Assembly (NCBI GenBank): GCA_036583965.1
Contig: JAZBQD010000027.1
Location: 27,287,001-27,351,000, forward strand
Origin: Prunella strophiata
Taxonomy: Eukaryota > Chordata > Aves > Passeriformes > Prunellidae
Direction: 5' to 3'
Length of the DNA stretch: 64,000 bases
Shown here: piece by piece, positions 22,345 through 35,172 of the stretch
Position numbering within the stretch: the first letter of the stretch is position 1
Layout of the letters: each line of letters begins with the position of its first letter
The notes under the pieces: generated by a model
The model's database searches: none
What the model was told of the DNA's origin: nothing
What the model saw: only the letters and a program-made list of their open reading frames with translations
Made by a program: the position numbers and the translations under genes

Positions 22345-25300
22345 CAGGCCATGCCCCTCCCCACTGATGCATGGACACCCTTGTGCCTCTGATGATTTGC
22401 AAACCCTCAGAGGTTTTCCTGTCAGGCAGTGATTCCAAGTGTGCTGTGAGCTGGTTTCAGCCCATTAGGAGTCAGTTAAAGCTGACAGGAGAGGGACAAT
22501 TCCCTACATGAGAATGAGCACCCAGAGCATTTGTGCCTGTCCAGCTTCAGCAGATGCAGCTCCCAGCTCAGACTCCAGCAGCACAGCTCCCTGTGCCCCT
22601 TTCCCAGCTGGGCAGCAATTCTTGAGGGAAAACAGCTCCTAGTTAGAGAGACAGGGATTGCTAAAAGCTACAGTAGGAGTTGTTCCATTGGGAGACAACC
22701 AGCTACAGCACAATGGCATGGCTGGAGGTGAGGGGTGCCCCTCAGGGCTCAACTTTAGCTACTCTTTTCCTTAATTCCCCTGGTGCTGGTTAAAATATGC
22801 CTTGGATAGCAGTTAGGAAACAGCTTCAGCATGGAAAAGAGCTAGAACATGGTACCAGGAATGCTGAGGCCAGACTAGAAGAAAAGGGTGAAACTCAGCA
22901 GTGACTAATAATGAAAAACTGCTCTTTAGCAGGAGCCTGATCAGTTAGAAAATACTGAGAAGGAGAAAAGATGTCAGTGTAGTGGCTGCTCACAGGATGA
23001 CTAGGAACCATCCATATTATGTTCTGGTGAAAAAAGCAAATTGAGTGTGAGGATCCAGCAGTGACTTGTGACCAGCCTGGGCCCCTGCATGGTGCAGCTG
23101 TGAGGAATGATGCTGGAGGTGTCTGAGTGTTTATTACACAAGACCAGACTGGAAATAAGCCTAGAGGAGACATCCACGTGCAGCTGCAGTGCTGTGAAGC
23201 CACAGCCAGTGTGAGCTGATGTTGTTCCAGCCCCACTCCAAACCTGTATCCCTGCCATGGTGATTGCTCTTACACAAAGCAGGCAGCCCAGCCTTGCATC
23301 TGCAGTCCTGTGGGGTCAGAGCACTGGTCACTCATCCCTGGGGACTTTAACCTTGCAACCCAAAGTGCTTGCTCCAGAGCTGATGTCCAGCAGGCTGGCC
23401 CTTAGCAAACTCAGCTTTTTAATTTATTTTTTTTTAATCACCATCATTCCATGTGCTTTCTGTTTGTTCTGAGAATTGCTCCAAACTCCCTGGCAGTGGC
23501 TCCTTCTCATACTGCTGCTTTCTGCTGAGTTTATTTCCCATGGGTGCCTTTTCCAGCCTGATCTGTGTCCTTGATTTTGATAGCAGTGTGAAGCAGTGGC
23601 TGCCCAGCCCTGGCTTCTCTCTGTGTTGTTTGGAGGGGCTGGAAAAGGCTGATCTGGGCAGGGCTGGAGGGAAGTGAGTTGGATTTGGGATTTAGCACCA
23701 GAGGTGTATTTTGCCTGGAGCTCTGCAGGCACCTATCAGAGATTCAGTGCTGGATGGGTCACTCAGAAATGGCTTTTAAACAGAAATTCTCATTTGGAGA
23801 AGTCTCCTTGTGGGCTTCATTCTTTTCCCACTTGCATCCTCCTTTCTGAGGTGTAACTTTGCTTATTAATTCATCAGAGTTATTCTAAACCCCCTCAATG
23901 TGAGTGAAATCAGGAGCAGCTCTTGTGTTTTTAAATGCAGCTCTCTGTGTGTAGCAACTGTCAAATATCAAGCTTACTCCTAAAGCCACTGGTTTTAAAA
24001 GAACCACTGGAGAGTTTAGGATTTCACTTTGACTAAGGCTGTTTTTCTTTTTATGGGAACACCACGAAGACTCTCCTGTTTTGATACAGTTTTGTAGCCA
24101 GCAGGTGCTGGGATAGCCCCTTTTAGAAGCAGTCTGTTTGTTTAAATTCCTGTGAAATTCAGACTCCGGGGTGAAATGGTTAATAGCACATGTGTTTGTT
24201 TTTGTTTCAGGACTATGTTTATAAGCCAAAGTACATGTTGGAGCTTGTTGTTTTCCTGATCCAGGCAGTGAAATCATCCAGAGAGCTGGCTCACCAAGAC
24301 TGAGTAAGAGTTTGTTGTTGAAGTTTCCTGAAAACTGACTGCAGGAAAGTCTTTGGGTCAGAAAAGGTTGATTTTTCTACAGTAAAGTGTAAACAGGTCA
24401 AGCTTTCTTTAGCAGCAGAATATGAATTGTTCAGGGTTTCACTCAGCAAAGCAGAGGCTCTTTTTTCATAGCTGCCAGTCAAACAGGGACAAATTACAGA
24501 TAAACTGGCAGTGCAACACCATAAACTGTCATGGTATGAAACCAAGTCTCTGCTCAAACAGCACCACTAATAAATTCCTTGTGGCTTGATATTAATGATG
24601 TGGTCTATCTTATTACAGTTAAAGAAATTGAACTGGGTGTGATTTTAATATTAAACCAAGAAACACACTGAAACTTGGACTTTATCAGCAGACAATTAAA
24701 CTGTCATCTTTATTTACTGTAAGTCTTCTCTATTTTCTTTTCTGGCTAAAAGGAAGACTACTTAGACTGTCAGCACTTGCTCATGTACATGGGTATTTAT
24801 CTGGAAAACAACTGCAAGCTTCAGCTGGGGAATTCTGATTCTGGAGGTGTTTTTGGCCAGCAATACTGAGGGTTTGGGTAGATGAGCCTGACTAACTGCA
24901 AGACTTTTTAGAGTTGCCACCATAACCTCTCCCAGCCATCTCAGCCTGACTTGGGAGCAATTTTAACCTAAATCTTGTGCTGAGAGCTGTGGCCCTGAGC
25001 TCAGGTGCCTCTTGGTGTCTGCTCCTGGGAGAAGAGCAATTCCTTCACTGTTTAGTGGGAGCTGCTTGTGTGTAGGTTCTATCCCTGCCATTCCATGCAA
25101 ATCAACTCAGCTGCTGCTTTGCACTGGGCTTTGTGTCATTTTTGTGCCTAAACTGACAACCCTTGTCCCCAGATTTGACATAGGGAACCCATGTGCTTAT
25201 TTTGAATTATTCATTCCAGAGTGTGCAATGGCATTTATTTCCCTCACACAAGAGCCATGGGCAGTTTGACAGATTTTAATGTCCCTCATGCTCTGGCTGC

Positions 25301-25584
25301 AGAGGAATAACTACTGACAGCTTGCTGAGCTCTTTGATGGTCCCATTTGTGGCTTTGCTGGCACCTCTCCTTCCAGGGTGTGGTTCAAAGCTCCTGGAGT
25401 TTTGAACTCTGGAGCCATCCTTGGTGGCACTGAGGACAGAGCACTGGAAGGTGTTTGCTGCTGCCAGGAGGAAATGGCTCAGGAGATGTGCCTGGGCTGA
25501 AGGCTGTGAGTTTGATCCTCACACAGGACACCACTAAATGCCAGTTCTTGGCTTCTTTTCTCTTTTCTTCTTTTCTTTTCCTGA
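22345..25584. other. unique non-coding DNA, one weak exon candidate
   Basis: Mostly featureless. At 24201-24210 a good acceptor (TTTGTTTCAG) precedes a 30-codon frame that ends in TGA at 24301 and is followed by GTAAGAG; see the findings. No other gene evidence. Confidence 0.5.
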
Positions 25585-26248
25585 CTTCCAGGTCAGGATT
25601 GAAGGCACTTGAGATGGTGTTTCATGTTCAGACTCAAATGTTTATTGTTTCTTATCTGTGTTACAGTCTCACAGCAGTGAGTTCTACAGCATTCTGCTAA
25701 CAAGCTACAAAGTGGCTAACTATCTTTCTCTACAAGGTCTTTCAAGGCTAAACTGTCCAATTAAGAAATGACTCCTAAATTATTTTCACTTTTAACCCAA
25801 TAACCAACCACCCGTGGCCTGCAATGGGGACTTTTTTATCCAATTACACAAAACCACCCAAACCCATGGAGAAGAAAGCCTCCACCCTAAAACCTCCATC
25901 TTTCTCTCTATATATTACTATAATATATATAATGTACTATATATAGTATATGTGCTATACTAATGTATATGCTATGTTAATATATATATAGTATGTAATA
26001 ATATATATACTATACTAATATAATATACTATAATATACTAATATATTACTATATTCTGAAACTTTAAACTCCAAGTTTTCCACCATGTGATATTCCACAC
26101 TTCTATTCAAGCTCCACACCCACAATCCCAGTTCCTATCATTCCATTTTGGAAGCTTTCTCCACAGCTTCAGGCCAAATGCAGTGTTCTCCTGGGATTCA
26201 GAGTCTGTCAGCACAGAAAGTCTGAAATTCTCAGCATCCAGGACTTCA
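25585..26248 (-). mobile_element. solo LTR, family A, copy 4, with internal AT expansion
   Basis: The family A landmarks are in the same order as in copy 2 (GTCAGGATTGAAGGCACTTG, TTTATTGTTTCTTATCTG, CAATTAAGAAATGACTCC, CCCAAACCCATGGAG, CTGAAATTCTCAGCATCCAG). Between about 25898 and 26055 the short TATATATTACTATATTC segment of the other copies is expanded to about 155 bp of AT-rich imperfect repeats, which explains the greater length. Confidence 0.85.
25898..26055. repeat. AT-rich low-complexity expansion inside LTR
   Basis: Imperfect TATA/ACTATA repeats, nearly free of G and C, grown inside the family A LTR at a place where other copies carry only 15-20 bp of similar sequence. Confidence 0.9.
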
Positions 26249-28052
26249 CCAGCCTGGGTTTGCAGTGGGTGGAAACACACAGACTGACACCCACACTGGT
26301 GCTGGCAGCATCAGACAGAAATTCTGGCTGTTGCACAATGGGAAGAGGATCTGGCCTCTCTCCAAGTGCAGATTTGACTTCTTGCCCAAGTAATAGATGG
26401 CTTTTCACTTAATTGAGTTAATTCCTGCCATTTATCAGCTTTGTTTGGTGAGGTCATGAAGTGCCTGTCAGCATAGGGGAAGTTAACTCTGCTTTCCCAG
26501 GCTGTGGAACATTTTGTGGCAAAGCCTTGCTTCCTGAAAGCTGCTCCTGACTGATGCACTGCTTTCTTATGCACCCTTTGAGGGATCTGAGAGCTGACAG
26601 CTCTGCCTCCACCTGGGGAGTAGCTCCACCTGCTATTTCAATGTATCTGTGTTTTTAACTCCATGTTTGTAAATTAAATATTCTGTCTGTAGAGATGGAT
26701 CTTCACTCCCTCATATGTATTTATCTGCAAGCACCAAGGGCTGCTCATGGCCTTTGCAGGGCCCCCTTGTGCTCCAGGCAGAAGGGCAGACTGCTGCTTG
26801 ATACAACAGGAGGCTGTTTTATCCCTCTGCCTCCTCTCAAGCTGGGCTCAGGCACAGCTGGACACATCTGCCTGGGTGGGGCAGGCAGCTCCTCCAGCCC
26901 ACACAGCACAGCTGTGGCTGCCTCCTCAAATCTGCTGAGCAGAGCAGGGTGCTGGAGCTGCTGGGGCTCTGCCCCCAGGGTTTGCAGCACTCCTCAGGGC
27001 TCCAGTTGCTCAGGTTTTGCTCTGGGCTTTTGCAGATCACCCCGAGGCAACCTCCCTGTCCCCAACACGTGCTCTGGGTAGGCAGCACTTCCCCCCTGTG
27101 ACTGGGGCAGCCACACAGAGGTGGTGGTGTGGTTCAGGATACTGGGACCTTTGACCCTTGAAGTGGTTGGATTTCAACGTCCTGTGTGGCAAGAACAAAT
27201 ATTTCCTGCAGTGATCTGGTCTGTGGTTGTGCTTGATCATGCTGCTGTTCCCCAAGGCCATCTGGGGCTGCAAGTCAGGCAGAGCTGAGCCAGAAGCAGT
27301 GTCCTGAAATATCTTAGTAAATACAAAGGAAATATTGATGGCTTTGCCAAAACCAGCACACACCACCTTTGAATCAAAATCAGCTGATGAGCCAAGTTAC
27401 TTTTAAAGCAGGAAGCTCCCTTCAGATTTATTGCCTTTGTTTAAATATTTATGATTTAACTTCCTTCTGCAACTCATTAGTCTTCTTCTGTACAGTTGCA
27501 GCCCTCTTGATTTCTTGCTGATACCAAAAATAACTGTGATGACTGTGTTGCTGTCTCTTCCTAACTGATTCAGCAGGAAAGGGAATGCTGCTTTTTTTTT
27601 TTAACAGCTTGGACACTGCACTCTCTTCCCATGTGCAATTCCTTCGAAGAAAGTCATCTTGTTGTTGTTTTAGTCTGCCAGTGCCCTGGAGATCAGTTCT
27701 ACTGCACCAGAGCTGTGCTGCTCACTGAGGCTCTGGGCTTGCCAGCTGCTCCCCATCCTAAACACACAGACATGAACTTTGCTGCTTGCCAAGCCTGCTA
27801 CCTTGTGCTCACACATGGTGGGGAAACAAATATCTGGACTCTGACACATCAGAGTCCTCCACCTTGCTGGTGTTGCCTCCTTGGATTTCTTCTCAGTGCA
27901 GAGATATTTTCTGAGTGGGTGAGAAAACCCCCTGGGTCTTCCTGATGGCACTTTTCATTTGCAGAGCCCTTGGCAGGATGGTGCTGGCACTGGCATGTGA
28001 AAAAGCAGAGCCCAACAGGATTGTGAAGGTTGTGTGATCCCTGCCTTGCAGG
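26249..28052. other. unique non-coding DNA
   Basis: No gene recognised. A poly-T run lies at about 27591-27602. Confidence 0.5.
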
Positions 28053-28492
28053 TGATGCTTTGGAGTGGCCACCTAGAGCAGAGGCTGGACAAGATTAAGA
28101 GAATAAAGTGGGTGTTTATTACAGGCCTTCAACAGGCACACCCTGGGCAGCCAGAAGCCTCTGGGGGGCTACACCCAAGATGGACAATGGTCATGAGCTT
28201 TTCAGACAATTGTAGGTTTGGTCCATTTACATATCAGGGGTTAATCCTCCAATTACAGCTTCAGGTAATGCAGTCATATTCCCCCAGTTTGCTCCCCTCC
28301 AATTCACTTTTGTTTATGCTTTCCAGGACCTGAGACAGTGAGGTGTCCTTGAGTTTCAGGCCCAGAGAGAGGAACTGTTTTGTCTGAATAAAACGAATTG
28401 AATAAAATCAAATTGAATTTTCTGAATAAAATGGGAGAACAGTAACTACACACAGGATCTAAAAAATACAAAAGCCAAATCCTAAGGCATCA
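28053..28492 (-). mobile_element. solo LTR, family B, copy 2
   Basis: It runs from TGATGCTTTG to TAAGGCATCA (440 bp) and matches the 21888 copy through the first two thirds (GGTGTTTATTACAGGCCTTC, GTTTGGTCCATTTACATATC, CAATTACAGCTTCAGGTAAT). Towards the right end it differs, with several AATAAAA motifs at 28386-28436. It is preceded by CAGG like copy 1, but followed by ATGA, so a target-site duplication is not supported here. Confidence 0.75.
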
Positions 28493-31400
28493 ATGAGGGG
28501 CACACTGCTGGTGCTGTCCCCACCCCAGCAGGCTGGCCAGGCCACTCCAGCTCTGACACTCAGCCCCCATCACTGCCAGGAGCACACAAGGCAGCCTGTC
28601 AGTGCTGAGGGCTGCAGGCTGTGCTTCTCCACGTGGCTTGGCTGTCAGCAGGAGGCTTCACAAGTGTCACATCTGCTTCTGCAGGAGCAGGGATCCCCAG
28701 TGGCCCAGGAGGTGATAAAGGATGCTCACACCTGGCACCACAGCACTGGCAGGAGGGTGAGCTCAGTGCCTGAAGTGCTGCTCCTTGTCTTGCCTCACAG
28801 CAGGAACTCATGAACAGCACCAGGGGAATGGCTGGAGAAATGCAGGATGCTGGAATGCCAGGAGGCTCCAGCTGGGCAGGGTTTTTAGACCTGGTTTCTG
28901 CCAGGGAGGTATCCCTGCTACTTCCATTCCTCCAGGCACAGCCCAGGAAGCTGAGCCTGCTGTCAAACCCTGGAAAGGGAAGCTGAATTCTCTAACCAGG
29001 AGCAGCTGGAAGCTGGTGGCCTGTACCTTGGGCCAGATCTTTCCTGTCATGTTTTTTTTTTTGGGTGCTGGTGAATTCCTGAGTGTGGGTATTAAAATTT
29101 GTAGCTCTCATGGCTGATTTTTTGACATGGAGGAACATTCAGAGGGTGATGCTTAAAATCCTGGGGATCTGGCTAGGGGAGGACAGGTGCCACGCCCCAG
29201 GGAAAAGTGGAAAGCTTTTCCCATGCACACCCTGGCAGGGTGGAAATCTTTCACAGTTTTGGATTGTAATTATGTTTATTCATCACCTTGATACTGTTTG
29301 CTCCTCTTTAGGCTGCCTGAAAATAGAAATGAAAAGAAATTTGGTAATAGTGAAGTTAGGAAATAAGTTTGTGAGGGTTTAGCCTGTTTAAAGTATTTAC
29401 CACCACTGCTATCTACTAACAAAAATGTGGGTTTTTCCTAGCACAACATGTTCCTTGGAAATGAGTAACAAAACATAAAACCCCACAAATATTTGCAGAA
29501 CAAAGGCAGTTGCATCAGTCTGCCCATTAACAGAGAGGGTGCTGGGGGTGTCACAAAATCCATGTGATTGGATGAGAATATAGCAAATGAAGTTTGTTAC
29601 CAATCACTGCAAAGCAACGGGTGTGGGGAATAAGGGCTTGATTTAGGCACATGGAAATTGGCATTGCAATTGGTTCTTTCCTCTCTGGAAGGCAGCAGGA
29701 ATTGTATGTCCTGCTGAAAACCTCACTGCAGCTCCCAGTGGGGGCAAACAGGGAGAATTTGGAGCAAAGTGAAATATAAATCCATATTTAATAGAAATAT
29801 AAAATGTTATTTTTAAGTGAAATAGAACCCCAGACATCTGCAATGCCTGAGAAACTGCAGTGCAGAGGGGTAGGAAATGCAGAGATGGACAGCTGGGGTA
29901 GTGAGATTTCACATGCAGGGCAACCTCACAAAGCTTCTTTGTTTAGAAAGAGGCAATTTTGGGGAGAAAGAGGCAGTTTTGGGGAGAGGTGCACTTATCC
30001 ACAGAGAACTGAAATGTGCTACAAGCAATCACAGGTGAAACACAAGTGCAGAGGCACAGGGTGGGTTTTCCCAACACCTCACCAAGTGCAGGGAATTGCT
30101 GCAGGATGTTTTTGAGGCCAGAAATGTACCTGGTCACAGGGGTTAGTTACATTTGTGGAAAGTAGATCTGTGACTGACTTAAATTCCTCAGCTGGGGAAG
30201 TCAGCAAATTCTGCTTGCTGGGATGGATAAAGCAGGGTTCTGCATTAGGCACAGACCTTTTTATACTTTGTGCAAATCCCTTTTCAGCAGTGTCAGAAGG
30301 AAGCTGCTGGGTTAGGCAGACCTGGCTGAGGGCCCTGAGTGTATTTGTGTAAACTGAGAGCACTGTGGTGGTCAGTGACATGTGTGGACAGCTTGGAAGG
30401 GATGTCTTGGTTTCTTGGGAGATGTTTAATCACAATATCCTGGTACTTCCTCTCCTCTGCAGGCACTTTGTACTGTGAGCTGGGAAACATAGGTTGCACA
30501 AGCTCTACCTGTAAATATAGGGGAAAACCAAGCCAACAGTCTGAGGACTGATAAAGAGGAGTTGGTTTTCCAGCCTGCTGCCCATTCTCCTTCTTGGCAT
30601 AGGAGCATAAACCCTGAGATGCAGAGGATCCTGTAGGAGAGTAACAGGAGAGCTGAGCATGTGCCCAGAACAAACCACCAGAGCTTCATCAGCTGCTCAC
30701 AGCAATTACCTGCTGACCAGCCTGCAACTTTCTCAATGTCTGGTGTTTTGCAGAGGTTTCTTTCTGAGAAGACCCCTCTAATGCTCAGCTGTGCTCTGTT
30801 CATTGCTCTCATGCTTGGATTGCATAGGATGTGTGTGGGCAGAATGAAAGGAAGGGGAAGGAAGGAGAAGCTTCACATAGTATTTTGTGGTTTCACCCAC
30901 AAGAGAAGCCAGATTTCCCCTGTTTGCATGAGATCCTCCTCTCTTTGGGATAATAGCTGCCCTTTGTGGGTGTTCCCTGCTCCTGTGAGCTTTTCCCTCA
31001 GACCCTGCATCTGCTCTCAGAAGGCAGACCCAGTGTTCTGGTAATTTTCCATGTATTTATGACTTATGGAGAGTGTGGGCATTTGGTTGTGTAAGGTTCC
31101 TAAGAAAGGGCTGAGGATCTCTCAGGAGCCTGTGACTGGCCTGGGGATTTCATTGCTTCAGTGTGTTGTAGAGCACCAAGACATGGATCTCCCACGTGGA
31201 GCCTGGTTTGATTTCCTGTTAGGAAAAGCATAACAACAGTTTGTTATTTGAGCCCAGAAGATCCACAGAAGGATGTAAGTGTATCCTCACCTTCTAAAGC
31301 CCTCGCTGGGTGAGGTAAATGAGATTTCTCATCCCAGCTACACTTTACTGCCTGATCCTGTGCACAAATGCAAAGACACACCGTGGTCATCAGTGAATAT

Positions 31401-34400
31401 TTGCCTGCAAATCCACTTTACCTCCCCTTCCCACCAGGGGACTGCCCTGCAGGAAGCTGAGAGGTGCCTGAGACAACAGTGGAGGTCTCCAGTGCAGGGA
31501 GAGACACCTGCACCTGCCCTTCCCAGCTGGGGTTTTGCAGGCCAGGCTGGGCTGCTTCAGTCAGTCCTGCCCTTGTGTTCCATGGGAGACTCCTCTGCCT
31601 GGTCTGAAGGGAGCTTCTGGAAATTCTTCACCCTCAGAGCTGTTTTTTGTCACTTGGACTGCTGGAATCATAGTGAAAATGGGTGTGTTCTTCCTCTTTT
31701 TCCCACCAAGAAGCTGCTCACAAATTCCAGGTTCTCTGGCTCTCACAGAGCTGGATGGAGCAGCAGAGGGAGACAAGAAAGCTCCACATGAGAGGCAGAG
31801 TTCTATTCCAAGCTGAAATCTCTACGTTGCAAGGGCTGGAAAGCACAGCTGTGCAGGAAAGCTGCTTAGTTTTTAGCCCAATTATCACATTGTGGGGGTT
31901 TGCACAAATGGGACAGGACTGCTGGGGTACATTCCCTGAGCTTCATTGCAGCATCAGCCTCATGGCATGGCTGAGAAGTTGGAAAAGGGCAAAGCTTCAC
32001 GTACAGCCAGCAGCAGCCAAAGATTTCTTTGTTACAGAGCATTTTTAAAAACTTTCTAGCCAACAGCACAGTGCTAAAGCTTACAGACAATTGTTTTAGC
32101 CAGTCACTAAAAGCACACATACACCTGCTGTACACAGTGCTTGCTTGTCTGCTCTCTATTAACAATACACAATGCTCCATTCTTAAGCTTAAAACCTTCT
32201 ACTATCTTGTCAAGCATATTTTTCTGCAGTCTTAAGGTCTATCAAGCCTAAAACACAAACTATTGTTTCATGTCCCTGCTTGCTGTACTATTGTAACTTT
32301 TCTGCTTCCAGGCTTTGCAGCTGCAGCTAGCTCTGAGTTCTCTGCTCTTTCTGTTCCTGAGGCTGCTTGTCACAGCTTTCTGAAAGTTTCCTATTTTTCC
32401 CACAGAGGTGATGTGTAGCCTCACACACTCTTCAGGGCATGGTGAGACTCTGCCAGCTGTTGATTTGTTGCCTCCTAAATGTGCCCAAGAGCCCTGAATA
32501 TGACTGATGGACACAAATCTGCTCCTTGCCATACAAATAATTCTTGCAATGATATTGAAGAGGGCAGGGCAGGGGCTTGGCTTGTTCATCTCACCTGGCT
32601 GCTGAAATCTGGGGAGCTGGAGTGTTGTGTTTGTCCTTTCCAGTCTCCCAACACTGGATATTTACAAATTGAGGAAAAGGCTTCTCTTTTATCATCTTTG
32701 CTCTTCAGTGTGCTGCCTGGCATTCCCACCTAAACAAAGAGTTGTCAGGTTACAAGTAAGAAAACTTGTGATAATAAAGAAAGAAAACTGGTGATAATAA
32801 AGTCTCTCTGGAGGGGAACAGCAGGGTGCTGACCCACTCCAGAGGGAATGTGACCTTTTATTAGTGATTTCCTGATGTTTAATACTTGGGTATTACACTT
32901 GGCTAACAAAACCAGCTGGCTCAGATGCTTGTGGGATGACTTCTGCTTCCTACTTCTGCTATAAAAATGCTCCCTCCTGGAGTTTATAGGGGTGAATTAA
33001 GGAATTGGGCTGGGAAATCTTCATCCTTTATACATATGTGAGTGTTTACTTACATGGCTTGCATGCAGCCACCAGCTCAGCTTCTTGTGTGATCAGTGAT
33101 TGCCTCTTGGCCTTGCTCTCATGTACAAGATCATTTTCTGTGCAATTGTTCAAGACTGGAGTGTCCCTCATCCTGCTGTGATGATTGTCACTCTTTTGCT
33201 CTGACTGTTGGGTAAACACATGTTCAAAATGGCTTTTGGGAGGAGTATGGGTAAATATCTCTGGCCTAAAGTAGGAAATGCAAAATGGCAAATGGATGGC
33301 ATTAGAGCAGAGGAGGGGAAAATAAGATATCTTGAGAGAAGCTAGGTGAGCCTGATTGCTCCTTTTTGCTCTGATGTGAGTGAGGGACACATCCACTGGA
33401 GTCAATGAAACATTGAGAGAAGTGTCTCAGGAATGAAAGAGCTGAGATTAAACTGGCCTTGAAGCTCTTGTGGGGTAAACACAAGGCTAAGCCCTCTTCA
33501 CCTACTGCAGGATCCATTCCCTGCACCTCTGAAATCACCTTCTCTAATGGGTTTATCTTGGAGAGAGTGTGGCTGAGATCCAGTTAGGCCAGGAGTTCCT
33601 GTTCTAGAGCTCCAGCCCAAACTGGTGCCCTTCTGCCCGTTGTCACCTTGTGGCCTGATCCTTCTCCTCCTTTACATCTCTGCAGTTTGATTTTCTGTTT
33701 CAGAAGCACTGACTGACTGGAGAGAGGCACTAACAGTTATTTCTTGTGGATTTGTCCTTCTCACTGCTGTTGCCAGCACAAATATTCCCAGTGTTTGTCA
33801 TCTATCGCTGCACATGCAGATGCTGCTCTTTGAGAGTCGCTTCTGCCTTCCATGTCTCCTCTTTTCTCCTGATGCTATCAGGCAGTCAGACACTGATCCT
33901 CTGACAGATTTAACCTTGTGGCTTTCCATCCAGACCCCTCTTGGCCCTGAGGTCTGAGCCTCTGAGTGCTGTGTAGCACCTGCACAAGTGTCCTCTGCAC
34001 CAGGTGTGTGACCTGCCTGCAGTGTGACACTGCCCTGCCACTCCTGTGCTTGCCCTGCTCCTCCTTCACTCATCTGCTGTGGTTCATATTGCAGGGAAAT
34101 TGTGATTCCAGCTGTGGCAATGCTGGAAAATATCCTGTCACTGAGCAGAAATCCTGTCTGATATTCCTGCTCTCTTATTAAACCCTTTTCCTTCCTGTGT
34201 CATCCTCCCACTGCTGAGGTCTGATGCCTCTTGGTACTTTCCTTTACTACCTGAATTTCTGGTGGAGCATTTCAGAACAGTTTGTGTAAGCAGAACTGTG
34301 GAACTGTTTTGTTTTCATACTTTTTGAATTTCAAAGAAGTTTTGCCACAGAAAGGCACAGTCCTTTGGCAAAGCAGGTGAGATGGCACAGCTCAAATAAA

Positions 34401-35100
34401 GGAGGTACTCTGGTCTCCTGGGCATGGATCACTTCTGGTTTTTTCCTCATCCAAGGTAAATTAATGCCTTCTTTAATAAATGTATTGCTGAGAACAGGCA
34501 TTGGGTTGATAAACTCTGCTTCCCCATGGGATGGACCTGCTGGTGCCTCCAGCTTGCCAGAGAATGCAATCTGTCCCTAAGCAGGAGTAGGAATCACACT
34601 GCAGAACCTCCTGCAGAGGTTTCACTGATAGAAAAATAAATTCTACCCTCTTCCCATGGAAAATGGGGATGTTTAAAAACACCCATTTTTGTCCTGCACT
34701 GAGAAGAAGCAATCTCAGAACTATTTGTGGAGGTGGGATATCAACAGTTACTTGAAATTTGCCTTTTCCTCAAGAAAAATGTCATCGTGTAATCTCCCAG
34801 CTGGAGCCTTTTCTCATCATTGGCTCCAGGGAATGTGCTGTGGGGGAATTTGCATTTAGGAGAAATTCCTGCAAAGTCTCATGCCAGTGCTACTGCAGAG
34901 AAGGCTGTGGTGCACTGTGGGAGCTCAGAAAAATGAACAAGTAAAACTCTTGGATGACAGCCCTGGTGTTTCATCCAGGCCTTTCAAGTTGATGTATCTG
35001 GATGGGAAATAGGGCTTGAATGAAAGCACTTCAAGAAACTGTTACTTTTCTCTTTTGGATAACCTAACCAGGAGCATCACTTGATGTTTCCAGAATAAAA
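28493..35100. other. long unique non-coding stretch
   Basis: 6.6 kb without a recognised repeat family or gene. Minor items: a poly-T run at 29051-29061, a near-duplicate pair of about 20 bp at 29946-29985 (GGCAATTTTGGGGAGAAAGA and GGCAGTTTTGGGGAGAGG), and an acceptor-like TCCTCTCCTCTGCAG at 30448-30462 without supporting homology. CCACCAGGGGACTG at 31432 is one base off a CTCF core. Confidence 0.45.
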
Positions 35101-35172
35101 ACAAAAATTAAAAAAAAAAAAATTGAGGGAAAAAAAAAAAAAAAAAAAAAAAAAGGAGATTTTTTTTTTTCT
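35101..35172. repeat. A-rich tract ending in a poly-T run
   Basis: Two A-runs of about 14 and 24 bases separated by TTGAGGG, then GGAG and a T-run of about 12. This could be a slipped poly-A tail of a retrocopy, but no target-site duplication or source sequence was found. Confidence 0.8.

Noticed and set aside
30463..30551. Exon after CCTCTCCTCTGCAG
   Set aside because: Only about 30 codons, ends in a stop, no donor and no similarity recognised.
31432..31445. CCACCAGGGGACTG as a CTCF site
   Set aside because: One core mismatch (A for G) and no supporting context.
35101..35172. Poly-A tail of a processed pseudogene
   Set aside because: No adjoining sequence recognisable as a gene copy and no target-site duplication seen.
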